NCBI GenBank assembly: GCA_023375785.1
Contig: SZWC01023117.1
Location: 1 to 27,919 of the forward strand
Source of the DNA: Penium margaritaceum
Lineage: Eukaryota; Streptophyta; Zygnematophyceae; Desmidiales; Peniaceae
Length of the DNA: 27,919 nucleotides
Reading direction: 5' to 3'
Program-made: the position numbers and the translations under genes
Notes under the pieces: generated by a model
The model's database searches: none
The model's input: only the letters and a program-made list of their open reading frames with translations
What the model was told of the DNA's origin: nothing
In this document: piece by piece, positions 1-10,441 of the stretch
Position numbering within the stretch: position 1 is the first letter of the stretch
How the letters are laid out: each line of letters starts with the position of its first letter

Positions 1-38
<38 letters not shown>

Positions 39-56
39 TGTGTGTGTGTGTGTGTT
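1..56. repeat. TG dinucleotide microsatellite
   Basis: The first 56 bases are an almost pure TG run with one interruption (tctg near 37-40). It lies directly against the outer end of the copia-1 LTR, so it is either the flanking target DNA or an expansion at the LTR edge. The run starts at the window edge, so its full length is unknown. Confidence 0.95.
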
Positions 57-704
57 TATGGAAACTGGGGCAGCCCTCAGGGAGGTGATCAGGCTCACCA
101 AGAGCCGCCTAGGCAGGACCAACTGTTTGTGAGAGGGAGTTGCAGGTTGTACAGATAGAAATTACGGAAGCAAATGTAGTTTTGCAAGGAACGCAAATGT
201 CTGAATAGACTCTTGAGTGAGAAAGTAAATTAGCACAGATTTCTATCAAGCCTAAGTACGCCTCATTTGACACATGGAGCTGGAAGAACCACTCTGTCAA
301 AGCTCACCTCCTAGCACACTCCTAGCCTAGCGGGATTAGCGGCATTCACACTCTCACACAAGAGAATTACCATTCCTGCCATGTGCACAACCATTAATCT
401 TGGTGGGGACCTTCCTTGAAGCTCCTTGAAGGTCCTCTTGCCGCCTCTCTACCTTGAAGGCTGCTCCAAACCTCCCTGGCCATTAATTGTGGCCGTCATT
501 GGTGCTGGTAGTGTAGGAACCGTCACTTGAATCGGACACATGGCCACCGAACTTTGGAAACCCATATCTCCCTCAAACGGAGTCCAAATCGAGTTCCGTA
601 AAGTGCTACACAACCAAAAAAACATCCTCTATTCAATCTCGTGACCTGATGATTTTTATCGAGCAACCCACTTTGCTCACTTTTTTGGCACCCCATATCC
701 AACA
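53..704 (-). repeat. copia-1 3' LTR (probable)
   Basis: Reading the minus strand, the pol remnant ends at 730 and is followed by a purine-rich tract (714-705). Sequence beginning TGTTGGATATGG then starts at 704, the normal position and start for a copia 3' LTR. The outer end is set at 53 because the minus strand there reads ...CCATAAACA, which pairs with the TGTT start; this would give an LTR of about 652 bp. No second LTR copy is in the window, so the outer boundary is an inference. The stretch has no convincing coding capacity. Confidence 0.55.
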
Positions 705-714
705 TTCTCCCACT
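705..714 (-). promoter_or_regulatory. copia-1 polypurine tract
   Basis: The minus strand reads AGTGGGAGAA immediately before the TGTTGG start of the putative 3' LTR. In LTR elements this site survives RNase H digestion and primes plus-strand DNA synthesis. Its position fits, between the pol stop at 730 and the LTR. Confidence 0.6.
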
Positions 715-729
715 TTGCAAGAATAGAAC

Positions 730-1554
730 TCACACAAGTCCACACTGTCCCCTCAGCTGCTAAAAGCGGTGTGCTGCCAGCGGCTTGGTCAAGAAATTTT
801 CCAGCATCATGCTTGAAGGGCAGAACTTGATCTGCACCACCTACTTCACCACGAGTTCGCGGATGAAGAGATATCGCAGGTCAATGTGCTTGGTACAGGC
901 GTGAAACTCTGCGTTCTTGGTCAGAGCAATGGCGCTCATGTTGTCACAGTAGATTGTAGTTGCTGTGGTCTGCTGCTGTCCAAGGCTTGTCAGCAGCTCA
1001 CGCAACCACACGGCTTCCTTTGCTGCTTCACTCAAGGTAATGTATTCAGTTTTGGTGGAGGAGAGGGCGACGCACTCTTGCTTCTTGCTCCTCGAACTGA
1101 TTGCACCTCCCCCGAGTACAAACACGAACCCACTGGTCGACCTCCTTGTCTCCAGATCACCTCAACAATCTGCATCGCTGTAGCCGATGAGGATGGGGCT
1201 GTTGTTGCCGTTGAAGGTGAGGCAAAGGCTGCTCCTGCTGTCAAGATAGCACAGCACGCGCTTGACCGCTTCCCAATGAGGCACGTCCGGATTCGTGCAA
1301 AACTTGCTGAGCACTCTTACTGCTTGGCTGATGTTGAGGCGCGTGCCAACTGCAGCGTACATGAGGCTCCCAACTGCTGCTTGGTATGGCACTGCTTCCG
1401 TGCAGCTGCTCTCTTGCATGCCGTGGGGAGTCTACGTCATGCTCAGCTTCGCTCCCACTTCCAGTGGTGTTGCGGCCTTGCGTACTCCTGCCATGTTGAA
1501 GCGCTTGATGATGTCGCTCACGTACGTGCTCTGCGACAGTTCCAAAGCCAGTTG
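730..1554 (-). pseudogene. copia-1 pol: end of RT and RNase H
   Basis: This is the 3' part of a Ty1/copia polyprotein, in the same minus-strand frame as the upstream RT. Family signposts appear in order: PYQAAVGSLMYA (about 1390), HWEAVKRVLCYL, YSDAD, the Ser/Thr segment leading to VALSSTKTEYITLSEAAKEA, CDNMSAIALTKN, KHIDLRY and FLTKPL, with a natural-looking TGA end at 730-732. The frame is broken by TAG at 1555, TAG at 1432, TGA at 1162, TAG at 841 and TAG at 760, with no frameshift needed. The TGA replaces the residue after the usual SDADW. RNase H would remove RNA from the RNA-DNA hybrid during reverse transcription; this copy cannot make it in the standard code. Confidence 0.9.
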
Positions 1555-2674
1555 CTACTGGTCACGCTTGACTTGAAGGTCAAGGTAGTAGCTGAGCTCT
1601 CCCATGTCTTTCATGTCAAACCTGGCAGCAAGGGACTGCTTCACATCGTCCAAAAGAGACTTGGAGTCAGATGCAATGAGCAGATCATCAAAATAGAGCA
1701 AGATGATGACGTGGCTTGCCTCTTGCGTGTGCCCATAGACTGCATGGTCAGATTCACAATGCACAAAGCCAAGGCCAGCCAGCTGCTCATCCATCTTGTC
1801 GTACCATGCTCGCGGGGCTTGCTTCAGGCCGTAGAGGGCCTTCACAAGCTTGTACACCAAATCCTCCTTTCCCTCCAACACATACCCCTCTGGCTGCTCC
1901 ATGTACACATCCTCCTCGAGGTGACCATTCAGAAATGCACAAGTCACATCCATTTGGTGCACCTCCCAGTCCATAGGAGCAGCAAGAGCGAGGATCGCTC
2001 GGATGGATGGGAACTCTGCGACAGGTGCAAATGTCTCATTGTAATCCACACCCTCAGTCTGTGCATACCCCTTTGCAACCAACCGTGCTTTGTACCTGAG
2101 CACCTTACCATCCGCACCACGCTTGCGCCTGAAGATCCACTGGCACCCGATCACCCGGCTGCCATTTGGAACTTCCTCGAGGGTCCAGGTGCCATTCTTC
2201 ATGAGTGCACCATACTCCTCGTCTGTTGCGGCACGCCAATCTGCCGCCTTGGCACTGTACATGGCTTCAGCGAAGCCATGCACAGCGGCTGGGTCATCGG
2301 TGACTGTGAGGAAGAGAAGCTCAAGATCAGACGACTCCGTTGGTAGTGGAACGGCACACAGGTTCACCAGCTCCTCCAGCGGCCTCTGTTTGCTTGCAAG
2401 GCGTTCGGATCCCCTCAGCGGCTCCCCACTGTCCTTTGCACCTTTGTTGATGCGAGCGGATTGTCGTAGCAGCTGCTGTATGTTGCTTTGTTGGTCCTCC
2501 TCATCAGATTTGACTGCTGGCTCGTTCTCCTTCTCAGCTCCCTCCACCTCCTTGTCGTTACCGCTGTCACCGCCATCATCCGCACAGTCCTCTTTTGCTA
2601 CCGGAACTTCTCCCACTTCAGGTAGAAGTGCGGGAGCAAGTGCAACTACAGACATAGGGCTCCAATTCCAACCC
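1555..2674 (-). pseudogene. copia-1 pol: linker and reverse transcriptase
   Basis: This is the copia-type reverse transcriptase (RVT_2 family). After an acidic linker (about 2670-2230) come WRAATDEEYGALMKNGTW, YKARLVAKGYAQ, ETFAPVAEFPSIRAILALA, EVHQMDVTCAFLNG, KLVKALYGLKQAPRAWY and LLYFDD. The catalytic pair DD is at 1689-1684, in a YFDD rather than the commoner YVDD. The stretch is open for 462 codons together with the integrase tail and ends at a TAG (1555) inside the domain, after which the same frame continues. The plus-strand open frame that covers it (886-2346) is only its antisense shadow. Confidence 0.95.
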
Positions 2675-3471
2675 TTCACGTCCTCTTGAAAGACGACGTC
2701 ATGGCTGCGGATGATCTTACATGCAACGATATTGTAGAGGCGGTATCCCATGGTGTCGTAGCCAAGGAAGGCGGCCTCCACTGACTTTGCGTCCAGCTTG
2801 TTACGGCTGCCGGTAGGCACGTGCATGAATGCGCCACACCCAAAGACTTTCAGGTACGTCACTGTTGGCTTGCGTCCCGTCCAGGCCTCCTCCGGTGTCA
2901 TCAGCGGCATGGCGCCCGTGGGACTCTGGTTTTTCAGGTACACGACAGTGTTGACCGCTTTCGCCTAGAAGGTTGGTGGGAGCTCTACGTCTTGGAGCAT
3001 GGTGCGAACACGCTCCATGAGTGTGTGGTTTGCGTATTTACCCACGCCGTTCAGTTGTGGTGTTTCAGGTGGGGTGACCTCGTGCTGGATCCCGCAACGC
3101 TTGAGGAATGTGCGGAAGTCGTTGGAGCGGTACTCTCCTCCACCATTTGTGTGAAGCACCTTCAGCCGCCTGCCACTCTCATTCTGTGCAGCAACGATCC
3201 ACACCTTGAAAGCATCAAAGCACTCATCCTTGCCAGCCAAGAAGGACACCCACGTCTTCCTCGACTTGTCATCAATGAACGTGACAAAGTACAACTTGCC
3301 GACCAAGGACTGTGATGGCATGGGACCACACAAATCAGAGTGAACGAGTGAGAGAAGCTCAGCCGCCCCCTTCCCTTCCCTTGTAGAACAAGCGCAGGCT
3401 TGCTTCCCTTCAATGCAGCTCTCACAAGCCGATGTACCAAGCTGCTTCACTGTCAGGCGAACTTCTGCCGC
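2675..3471 (-). pseudogene. copia-1 pol: integrase, catalytically dead
   Basis: Copia homology starts near 3471, just before the last two zinc-binding cysteines (CESC, 3426-3415), so the HH half of the HHCC finger is missing. The core follows: LVHSD (first catalytic Asp present), FVTFIDDKSRKTWV, then TNGGGEY where TDNGGEY is usual (second Asp replaced by Asn), and GVGKY where GVAER is usual (Glu replaced by Lys). Two of three DDE residues are therefore lost. A TAG at 2965-2967 sits exactly at the Trp of the family FWAEA motif, and the frame continues into AVNTV, LKNQSP, WTGRKP and YLKVFGC. Integrase would join the cDNA to host DNA. Confidence 0.92.
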
Positions 3472-4282
3472 TAGCCCGCGGGAAAACCAATCCGCGGAAG
3501 AAGGACCTTGGCAAGCTGGGATCTGCGCACGGCACGCTGGCTCCCGCGGTGAATGCGGTTGAGCATGGGGTAACGCGGAATGCAGAAGAAGTGGAAGAGG
3601 GCCATGTGGCGGGAAGCCGCCGCAGATTGACATTGTCATCTGCGCCGGCCGCCCCACGGCTATCTCAAGCGCTTGTGGCGGAAGCTGAAAAGGGCAGGAA
3701 AGAAGTGGCAGGAAGATCCGTAGTGAGGAAGGAATAGGGGACGAGCCGCACAAGAGGGCACAGTCGTGGAGCCAATGAAGCGAGGGAGGCAAGGCGGTGG
3801 GCGGACAGAGCAATCAGGGGAACAGCAATCAATCAGCACTCAAGTTGGCACATCAATTACGGAGAGATACCTGAAGACGCACCGCAGAAGATGAAGATTC
3901 AAAGAAGAACAAGAAGACCGCGCGCACGAGTCGCGGATGTAGAAGAGAACTCAGTAGGAATAGAAGGATGATGTTCCCTGTGTGCTTTAGGACAAGACCC
4001 ACAGTGTGTAGACGCACCGCGTGGAGTCCAAGTAGGAGGAAAGAGGCCAAGGTGTGAGGGATGAGACCGACGACGTGTAGAGACGCCATGCGGAGTCCCA
4101 AGTAGAAAAGGCCTAAGCAGGAATAGCACAAGTCGTCGACAGCCTTGGTCGCCCTCTTGAATCAGTACTCTAGTTCTCATGTACTTTGCATCTGATCATC
4201 AAAGACATTCACCCGCTCCCATCCGTGCTCTCAGTGTTCCGCTCCCTTGTCTTTATCGCTCTCGGTGTCCTATCTGCGGGGT
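3472..4282. other. No recognisable gene; diverged 71-bp tandem repeat
   Basis: This stretch lies between the truncated copia-1 and a tandem duplication upstream of gypsy-1. It holds open frames on both strands (for example the 5' part of the minus-strand frame starting at 3813) but none shows a Gag, protease or other familiar motif. Within it, 3991-4061 and 4062-4125 are two diverged copies of a unit of about 71 bp, each with gacc..., a gtgtag element, and ggagtcc(c)aagtag. It may be an old LTR or leader of one of the neighbouring elements; I cannot decide. Confidence 0.5.
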
Positions 4283-4775
4283 GGGGACTGAGTGCATGAA
4301 GAACCAAGCCCGGGGTGAAGTGAGCTGCTGGCGGTGCCCTTGATTGTACACGGCCGCGGAATGAGGTTCCGTGGAGAGGGGCTAGAAGTCACGAGGTGGC
4401 TGGCTCACGTGTGGCAAGAAGTGGACCGCAGAGCGTCACTGATTCGGTGAGGTTCTTGCGCATAGTTCCAGGCGAGTGGTTCGCATAGCTGTTGGTTGTC
4501 TGAGGTTAGTAGAGCAAGCCTGTAGTTTGTGTGACCGAGCGTGGAAAGGACCAAACCCCAGTGAAGTGAGCCCCGGCGGTGTCCTTGTTTGTACACGGCC
4601 GCGGAACGAGGTTCCGCGGAGAAGGGCTGGAAGCCACAAGGTGGCAGGCTCGTGTGTGGCAAGTATGGGACCACGGAGCATCACTCATTTGGTGAGGTTC
4701 TCACGCATCAACCCAGACCTACAGTCCGTGGAGCTGTTCATCACCTAAAGTCAGTGTTGTAGATCTGCTACAGGA
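4283..4775. repeat. 245-bp tandem duplication with a GC-rich palindrome
   Basis: Two head-to-tail copies run from about 4283 to 4529 and about 4530 to 4775. Matching landmarks are ccgcgga at 4354 and 4599, and cgcat at 4459 and 4704, both 245 bases apart. Each unit carries a hairpin: CCGCGGAAC-gag-GTTCCGCGG is perfect at 4599-4619 in the second copy. The first copy (4354-4374) has two mismatching changes, both explicable as C to T. The block ends about 300 bp before the gypsy-1 Gag start, so it could belong to that element's LTR or leader. Confidence 0.85.
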
Positions 4776-5082
4776 CAAAACCCAAGCAATTCTTGTAGGA
4801 GTGCATAGTCTGTGGATAGAGCGGAGCGGGGTCAGCGCGGAAAAAGTTAGAGTCACAGCAAAATTGGGGGTATCAGTGTCATTGTGCGATGAGCGTGGAC
4901 AGTTCCTGGCTCTTTCCTCAGCGGAACTGAACGTGCCTTCAGATCAATTGTACATGTCTACGGCAAGCTTTGTGCATCAGGAAGTCAGGTTGCGACACCT
5001 ACAATAGCAGCAGCAATCATGAGCGCGGTGCTTCCTGCGGCGCCGAGCTATTACATACGCGGGTAGCCGGGACTCCTCCCCC
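4776..5082 (+). other. Leader region upstream of gypsy-1 Gag
   Basis: No coding motif is seen. An LTR end followed by a primer site should lie here or just upstream if gypsy-1 were complete at its 5' side. I could not find a tRNA-complementary site or a clear ...CA boundary. The CT-rich stretch ggactcctcccccATG runs into the chosen Gag start at 5083. Confidence 0.35.
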
Positions 5083-6880
5083 ATGTTGTCCCATACACCA
5101 GTCAGTTCCTCTCTAGGCCCTGATCCACTCACTCAACAGCAAAGAGTGACAGAGTGGCTAGAAAAACTACACTGGCGTCGCATCATGGACGCGCTGGGCG
5201 AGCGTATGGATGTGGTGACCATCTACAGATAGGACAGCAGCGGATCCAGCCAGACGCAGCAAGAACGCGATAAGCAGGAGGGTGTGGTCCTGGCACCACA
5301 ATGGTTCTCCGATGCTCCACCATCTATGGAGCAGTCGTCCACTGGTGGAGAACTATGGGCCTTCCACGGACTCGTCTACCGGTGTTGGGGCGGATAGCAA
5401 CCACCAGCAACTGTCAACCTAGCTTTGCAGCACCCCTCACCTCCAATGCATCCATCACTCGAGGAGGTGACTCCTGTGGCTGCTGGGCCCAAGGGACAAC
5501 CTACACCAAACAAGCAGCAGCCATACGCGGAACCACACAAGTGGGGAACACAACGTACGTGCCCGACCAGACTCCACTGCAGATGAATTTGCAGTAGCAG
5601 ATGCCGGGAATCATTCAGATGGGGACATCGGCGCCCCATCCAACGCCAGGCTCCTTGCAGCAGTGGCCGAACCAGAGGTGGGCAGATCAAATGCCACCGC
5701 CTACTGGATTGGTGTCGGTGGGACCCACGGCACAAGCCCCAGCAGCAGGACTGATGCAGCCTCAGATGCTTCCTCCGCAACAGTTCGCAGGAGGTGTGCA
5801 GGTAGAAGCATGCCCACAACTCTCCATGGCGGGACAAACATAGCAGCAGGTACATTAGCATAAGCCACATTCAAGGACTCCCCCGGAAGAGATGCCGGCG
5901 TTGTACCCTGTGATGGGCATGCAGCCGCAACAGATGTGCCAATCACAGGCGGTGGTGGGAGGAAGACAAGCAACAGTTGTAACAGCTACACAGCAACCGC
6001 AGCACCAGCCTCAACAGTTAGTAGCGACAACACAGGCAGGAATGTCGGCACATCACCCCGTGATGAATCCGCCGCCGGGCGCCCAACCACTTGGTGGCAC
6101 CGTGTAGGGAAATACCACGGTCCAACCTCCAAGAGCCCCACCGCTGATGCATAAGCATGTGCCGCTTGGGGACGTGATACAAGCAGGACCTATGATGCAA
6201 TCCTACGCTCCAGCCTCACAGCCATGGACGACTCCAAACTTACAGCCAATGAACACCACGCAGGTGGGGATGAGTCAGCAGCCATTTGTGCCAAACTTAC
6301 AACAGCAGTCACCCTTGGGAACGGCGCCGCCACCCCTCACTGCTGTGCTCGGATACCAGCGAACTCATCAGCAGCAGCCAGCCAGACCCATGACAGGGGG
6401 AGTATCCCTCCAGGTACCGTACCTAGTGTTGCAAGCTCAAGTGATGCCACAGAGCCATTCCAATCCGCTACCACAGCAGATGATGGGGGTTCCGAACTCC
6501 GCAGGAGCCACGACAGCGCATGCCCCCTCAATCCCGACTCTCGTAGCCGCTCGCACGGGACCAACAATTCCCCTACACTCTGCGGCTGTAGCCCCCCCTG
6601 CTCTGGCTTATTGGATACCGCAGCTGGTGGCACTGCCGGCATAGGGGACCCAAGTACTGCCCCCTGGGATGACATTCGACTCCACACCCTACACTGCTTC
6701 TGTACCATTACCCTCATCCTGGTACCCATTCAAGCCACCCATACAGGGAAATCCTCACATGCCCGCGGGGCAGCCCTCAATGCGGATTCACACTGCTGGA
6801 TACTCCACGAATTACCACGCAATTCCCCAACCTCCACACGTTGTGACTGCATTGACAACTAACCGTAGCACGGTGCCTCA
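5083..6880 (+). pseudogene. gypsy-1 Gag: long Pro/Gln/Met-rich N-terminal extension
   Basis: ATG at 5083 opens MLSHTPVSSS..., followed by an amphipathic stretch LTQQQRVTEWLEKLHWRRIM. After a frame change near 5540 about 440 codons of low-complexity sequence follow, rich in Pro, Gln, Met, Ala and Thr (for example MPQSHSNPLPQQMMG, PPPTGLVSVGPT). Stops at 5230, 5395, 5595, 5841, 5856, 6105 and 6642 are all TAG and nearly all lie in Gln-rich context. The section leads without a break into the capsid domain, so I read it as an intrinsically disordered Gag extension. Plant gypsy Gags I know of do not usually carry about 600 residues ahead of the capsid. The function is unknown. Confidence 0.6.
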
Positions 6881-7930
6881 GCTGCAGTACATCCGCTCCG
6901 AGCCTGCGAATCTCCCACGACTGGATACCTTCAAGGGTGCTCCTGCGGAGGACCCCTGGACCTGGCTCAAACAGATCACACTCTATGCCAGCATTGGCTG
7001 GATCCCACCAGACCTATGCCTCGCCACTGCGGAGCTCCATCTTCAAGGGGCTGCGGCTGACTGGTACAACACACGCGCACCCTTCCCATCTTTTGAGGAC
7101 TTCGGCAAAGCCCTCACTGAGCACTTCAAGCACCTAATAAAGGAAGAGGCTCTGCGGAAGATCGAGAAGAAGGTCATGTGCAAGGACGGGGACATACGCA
7201 GATTCCTAGACCAGCTCCTAACCTGGGCTTCGGTGGCCAAGAACCCCCAGGGAGAAGGCCTTCCGCTGTGGGTCCTTCTCTAGAATCTGATCCGCACACT
7301 CCCTGACGAGATCAGCACCCTCATGATTGCTGATCGCTACCATTCCCTACAAGATGCGGTGGAGGATGCCACAGCATATCCACCCATTAGCGATCTACGC
7401 AACAACATCAGAGCGGAGACACCCCGGCGTCATCCTCCTCACAGAACGAGCCTCCGCAGCAGAAGCCCAAGGCCTGCTACACCTGCCAGAGTCTGGAACA
7501 CATCGCCCGCGACTGCCCTTGCCGCCGACAGGCAGCTCCGTGACCTGATCCAGTCACTCAAGACCCCATGGTCCAGTAGTGGCATTAGTACGATAACCAG
7601 CCATGGCTAGGGCAGCAGCAGCAGTACCAACAGCAGCAACAACAACCACATCCGCCCCCAACTGGCCAGTCTCAGACAGGACAGGGAAGTGGTCGAGGCA
7701 TCCTGCCAAATCCGCAACCGGCCCGGAACCCCGCAACCGGTGCACGCAACGTGAAGCTGGGCCTGCCCATGGGTGAAACAGAAACCACGGAGGTAGCCCC
7801 CACTCCTGAAGAAGCGGAACTCATCACACAGGCCCGCTGGCTCGGACTCCGCGGGTGGGATCTGCAGGAAGCCACGCAGGTCCAAAGCGACCTGCGACGG
7901 AAGGCAGAGGCTGTAGAAGCCCGACTGTAG
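6881..7930 (+). pseudogene. gypsy-1 Gag: capsid and CCHC zinc knuckle
   Basis: Frame 3 encodes a Retrotrans_gag domain: LPRLDTFKGAP, DPWTWLKQITLYA, HLQGAAADWYN, FEDFGKALTEHF, and after a TAG at 7281 NLIRTLPDEISTLM. The capsid protein would build the virus-like particle. A frameshift near 7440 moves to frame 2, where CYTCQSLEHIARDC (about 7475-7516) is a perfect CX2CX4HX4C nucleic-acid-binding knuckle. Downstream are TGA 7541, TAG 7577, TAG 7586, a run of Gln codons (about 7610-7660), a Gly/Pro stretch, then a charged helical segment ending at TAG 7928. The order capsid, knuckle, linker, protease is normal for Ty3/gypsy elements. Confidence 0.9.
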
Positions 7931-8878
7931 GATGCTGTTGCAGCCCGTTCTGTGCGACCCCCTGAGAAGCGTCGCGCAAAGGATACCGCACAAACAGACG
8001 GTCCGCCTGTCGAGGCCACCCTATCTACTCCTCATATTACCCCCCTTACTGCTGCCGACCCCACGGACCCCGTGGAAAAGCTCTTCACCACCCCCATCAC
8101 GTCTGTAAACGTCTTCGACTTCCTCCGCATACACCCCGAGCTGGCTCCGCGGCTCCAGCAAGATTTCATCGGAGCCAACCAGTGTCTCTAGGCATTGGGC
8201 ATCTCCCTCACTTGTACCACACCACCCCCTGGTACCCAGAACACCCGATGGATTGTAGTAGAAGCACCACGTGCCTTGAACACCGAGGAAATGAACTGGG
8301 GATGGGCACGGAAGCCTCTAGAACCACCTCGCCGCGACGACCGTCACTACGATGTTGCCTGCTGTATGGTGTGGATCTGTGAGCGGACGTTCCTCGCAAT
8401 CATCGACACCGGGGAAACTCACACCACGATAGCCTTCGATGTCCTCTGTATGATCGGATGGGCGGATCTCATCCTTCCCACGCACAGGTTATTCAGCAAC
8501 ACAGCTGGTGGAATGGACCACGAGGATGGAGAAATGCAGGGGCTCCCCTTGCAGGTGGGGTCCCTCCATGAACCAGTGGATGTCCATATCACAAAAGCCC
8601 GAACCTATGATGTTCTCTTGGGCATGGACTACCTCCTTCCGCGCCAAGTCAACCTGCTGTTCTCCCTTGGCGTCATGCAACACACATCCGCCACTGGCTC
8701 CAAGGAGTATGCCCTAATCACTATCGGAGACCGGGTGACTGTGCCTATCACCGGTGGTGCGTCCTTCTCCCTCTTCGAAGCTGTACAAGAAGATTCCCAG
8801 GTTCATACCCAGTTTGACCAAGTACGTGGAGGAGTCACACTCGACACAGAGCTAGTACCGGCGGCGAAATGGCGATAG
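7931..8878 (+). pseudogene. gypsy-1 protease module 1 (retropepsin-like)
   Basis: This frame-2 stretch has an N-terminal extension (VFDFLRIHPELAPRLQQDF, about 8111-8170; TAG at 8189; then GISLTC and RWIVVEAP) and a retropepsin-like core. The core has hydrophobic residues before DTGETHTTI (active-site Asp at 8405-8407; DTGE instead of the usual DTGA), LPLQVG, and YDVLLGMDYLLP, which corresponds to the family ILGMDWL strand. Such aspartic proteases act as dimers and cut the Gag-Pol polyprotein. A TAG at 8876 separates it from RT in the same frame. A related module recurs at 10800-11430. Confidence 0.85.
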
Positions 8879-9780
8879 CTCACCGTGGACTCTGCAGCAG
8901 CTTGTGAACAAAATAACCTTCTCGAGTTGTGGCAGCAGGGAGAACGGGTGTTTGGCATGACACTACCCTTGGAGGACGAGGAGGAATTCTACCCCATCTG
9001 CACCCAGACTCCGCCGCCCCCTCCCCCCCCTCGTTGGGACCACATCCTGCACCCCCGTCTCTCTCCATCGCAGAAACAAGAGTTCCGCGATCTTCTCGAA
9101 TCCTTTGTGGAAATCTTCGCCGGCTCACCAACGGACCTTGGGGCAGTCGATGCCTTCCACGTCATCTCCATCGAGACAGCTTCTCCCATAAAGCAAAAGG
9201 TCCGCCGCATACTCCCGTATCAAGAGCAGATCATCACCGCATGCCTCGCGGAGCTGAAAGCACAAGGAGTAATTGTTCTCGTTGTGAGCCCCTGGCGCGC
9301 CAACTTGGTAATTGTTGGAAAACCGGATGGATCCAAGAGGTTTTGTGTTGACTTCCGTGACCTCAACCGGGTCAGAGAGGAAGACGCCTACCTAATGCCT
9401 CTGATTGTCGACATCCAGGAATGACAGCAAAGCCGCGGATGGTTCGCAAAGCTGGATTTCAAGGCAGCCTTCCATGCTGTCCCTATGCATCCAGACTCCA
9501 TCACCAAAACTGCCTTCGTCGCGTCGGAGGGGATCTACGCCTTCACTCCCATGCTCTTTGGCCTCCGCAATGCCAGTGCGACCTTCCAACGCGTCATGGA
9601 CTCCACCCTCCACGGCATTCCCAACGTGAGTTGTTTTATCGATGACATCATGGTCGCGGCTCACGACTTCGCGGAACTTTTCTCCTTCCTCACCACTGTC
9701 TTCTCCGCCCTCCGCGTGGCCAACCTCAAACTGAAGGCTGCCAAGTCATCAATGCAGCAGAAATGGAGTTCTTAGGGTTC
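8879..9780 (+). pseudogene. gypsy-1 reverse transcriptase
   Basis: This is a Ty3/gypsy-type RT. Motifs in order are ILPYQEQ, LKAQGVI, VSPWRANLVIVGKPDGSKR, FCVDFRDLN, then after TGA 9422 WFAKLDFKAAFH, KTAFVASEGIYAF, MLFGLRNASATFQRVMD and CFIDDIMV. The catalytic Asp pair is at 9641-9646 and is intact. FIDD replaces the commoner YLDD. A one-base loss near 9745 shifts the frame just before EMEFLGFVMS in frame 1. A Pro run (about 9010-9030) precedes the domain. The enzyme would copy element RNA into DNA in the particle. Confidence 0.93.
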
Positions 9781-10441
9781 GTCATGAGTGCTGAAGGCAT
9801 CAAGACGGACCCAGAAAAGATTACGGCAGTCTAGGAATGGCGCCAGCCCACAACCGCGGCACAAGATAGTATCTTCCTTGGCTTCGTCTCCTTCTATCGT
9901 AAATTCTTCCGTGACCATGCCCGCATCATTCGCCTTTTGTAGCAGCTCACACACCAGGATGTAACCTTCAAGTGGACATCAGAGTGTACCACGGCATGGG
10001 CGGAGATCAAGCATCGGCTGGTTACCGCGCCCATTCTGGAATTCCCTGACTTCAACCTCCCCTTTTCCATCACCACAGATTGGTCGCAAGACGGTCTTAG
10101 TGCGGTCTTGTCGCAGACGGTCCAAGAGCCTGTCCAGAGGGTCATTGCATAAGCCAGTCCTGCGCTCACAGACGGTGAGCGGAAATAACCCACCGGTGAA
10201 GGGCGAGTGCCTGGCTGTCCTCTGGGCTCTCCAGCACTTCCGCGACTACATCAAGAACGGGAAGCCCTTCACCATCCTCACTGACCATCAGGCCCTTCAA
10301 TGGCTCCTCACCACTTAGAACCATGAGGGCATTTTGGCCAAGTGGGCTCTCCTCCTGCAGAGTTACAACATGAAGATGAAATATTAGCCTGCTCTGGCCA
10401 ACCGCAACGCGGATGCTCTCAGTCGCCTCCCACGTGAGGCA
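9781..10441 (+). pseudogene. gypsy-1 RT connection and RNase H
   Basis: Frame 1 continues with EGIKTDPEKI, a TAG (9832) in the AV-EW motif, FLGFVSFYRKFFRDHARI and a TAG (9940). RNase H follows: DWSQDGLSAVLSQ, a TAA (10150) where the family has Tyr, then a compensating one-base gain near 10185 back to frame 2. There it reads KGECLAVLWALQHFRDYI, FTILTDHQALQWLL, TAG (10316), ILAKWALLLQSYN, TAG (10385) and NADALSRLP. The last is the usual RNase H end in gypsy elements. In an ordinary element the integrase HHCC finger follows within a few hundred bases; here it does not. Confidence 0.92.

Noticed and set aside
886..2346. A 486-codon plus-strand open frame
   Set aside because: It is exactly antisense to the copia-1 RT and RNase H, whose minus-strand translation has the full series of family motifs; the plus translation has none.
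3472..3813. The 5' part of the minus-strand frame starting at 3813 as copia-1 Gag or protease
   Set aside because: It contains no zinc knuckle, DSG motif or pre-integrase motif; copia homology starts only near 3471.
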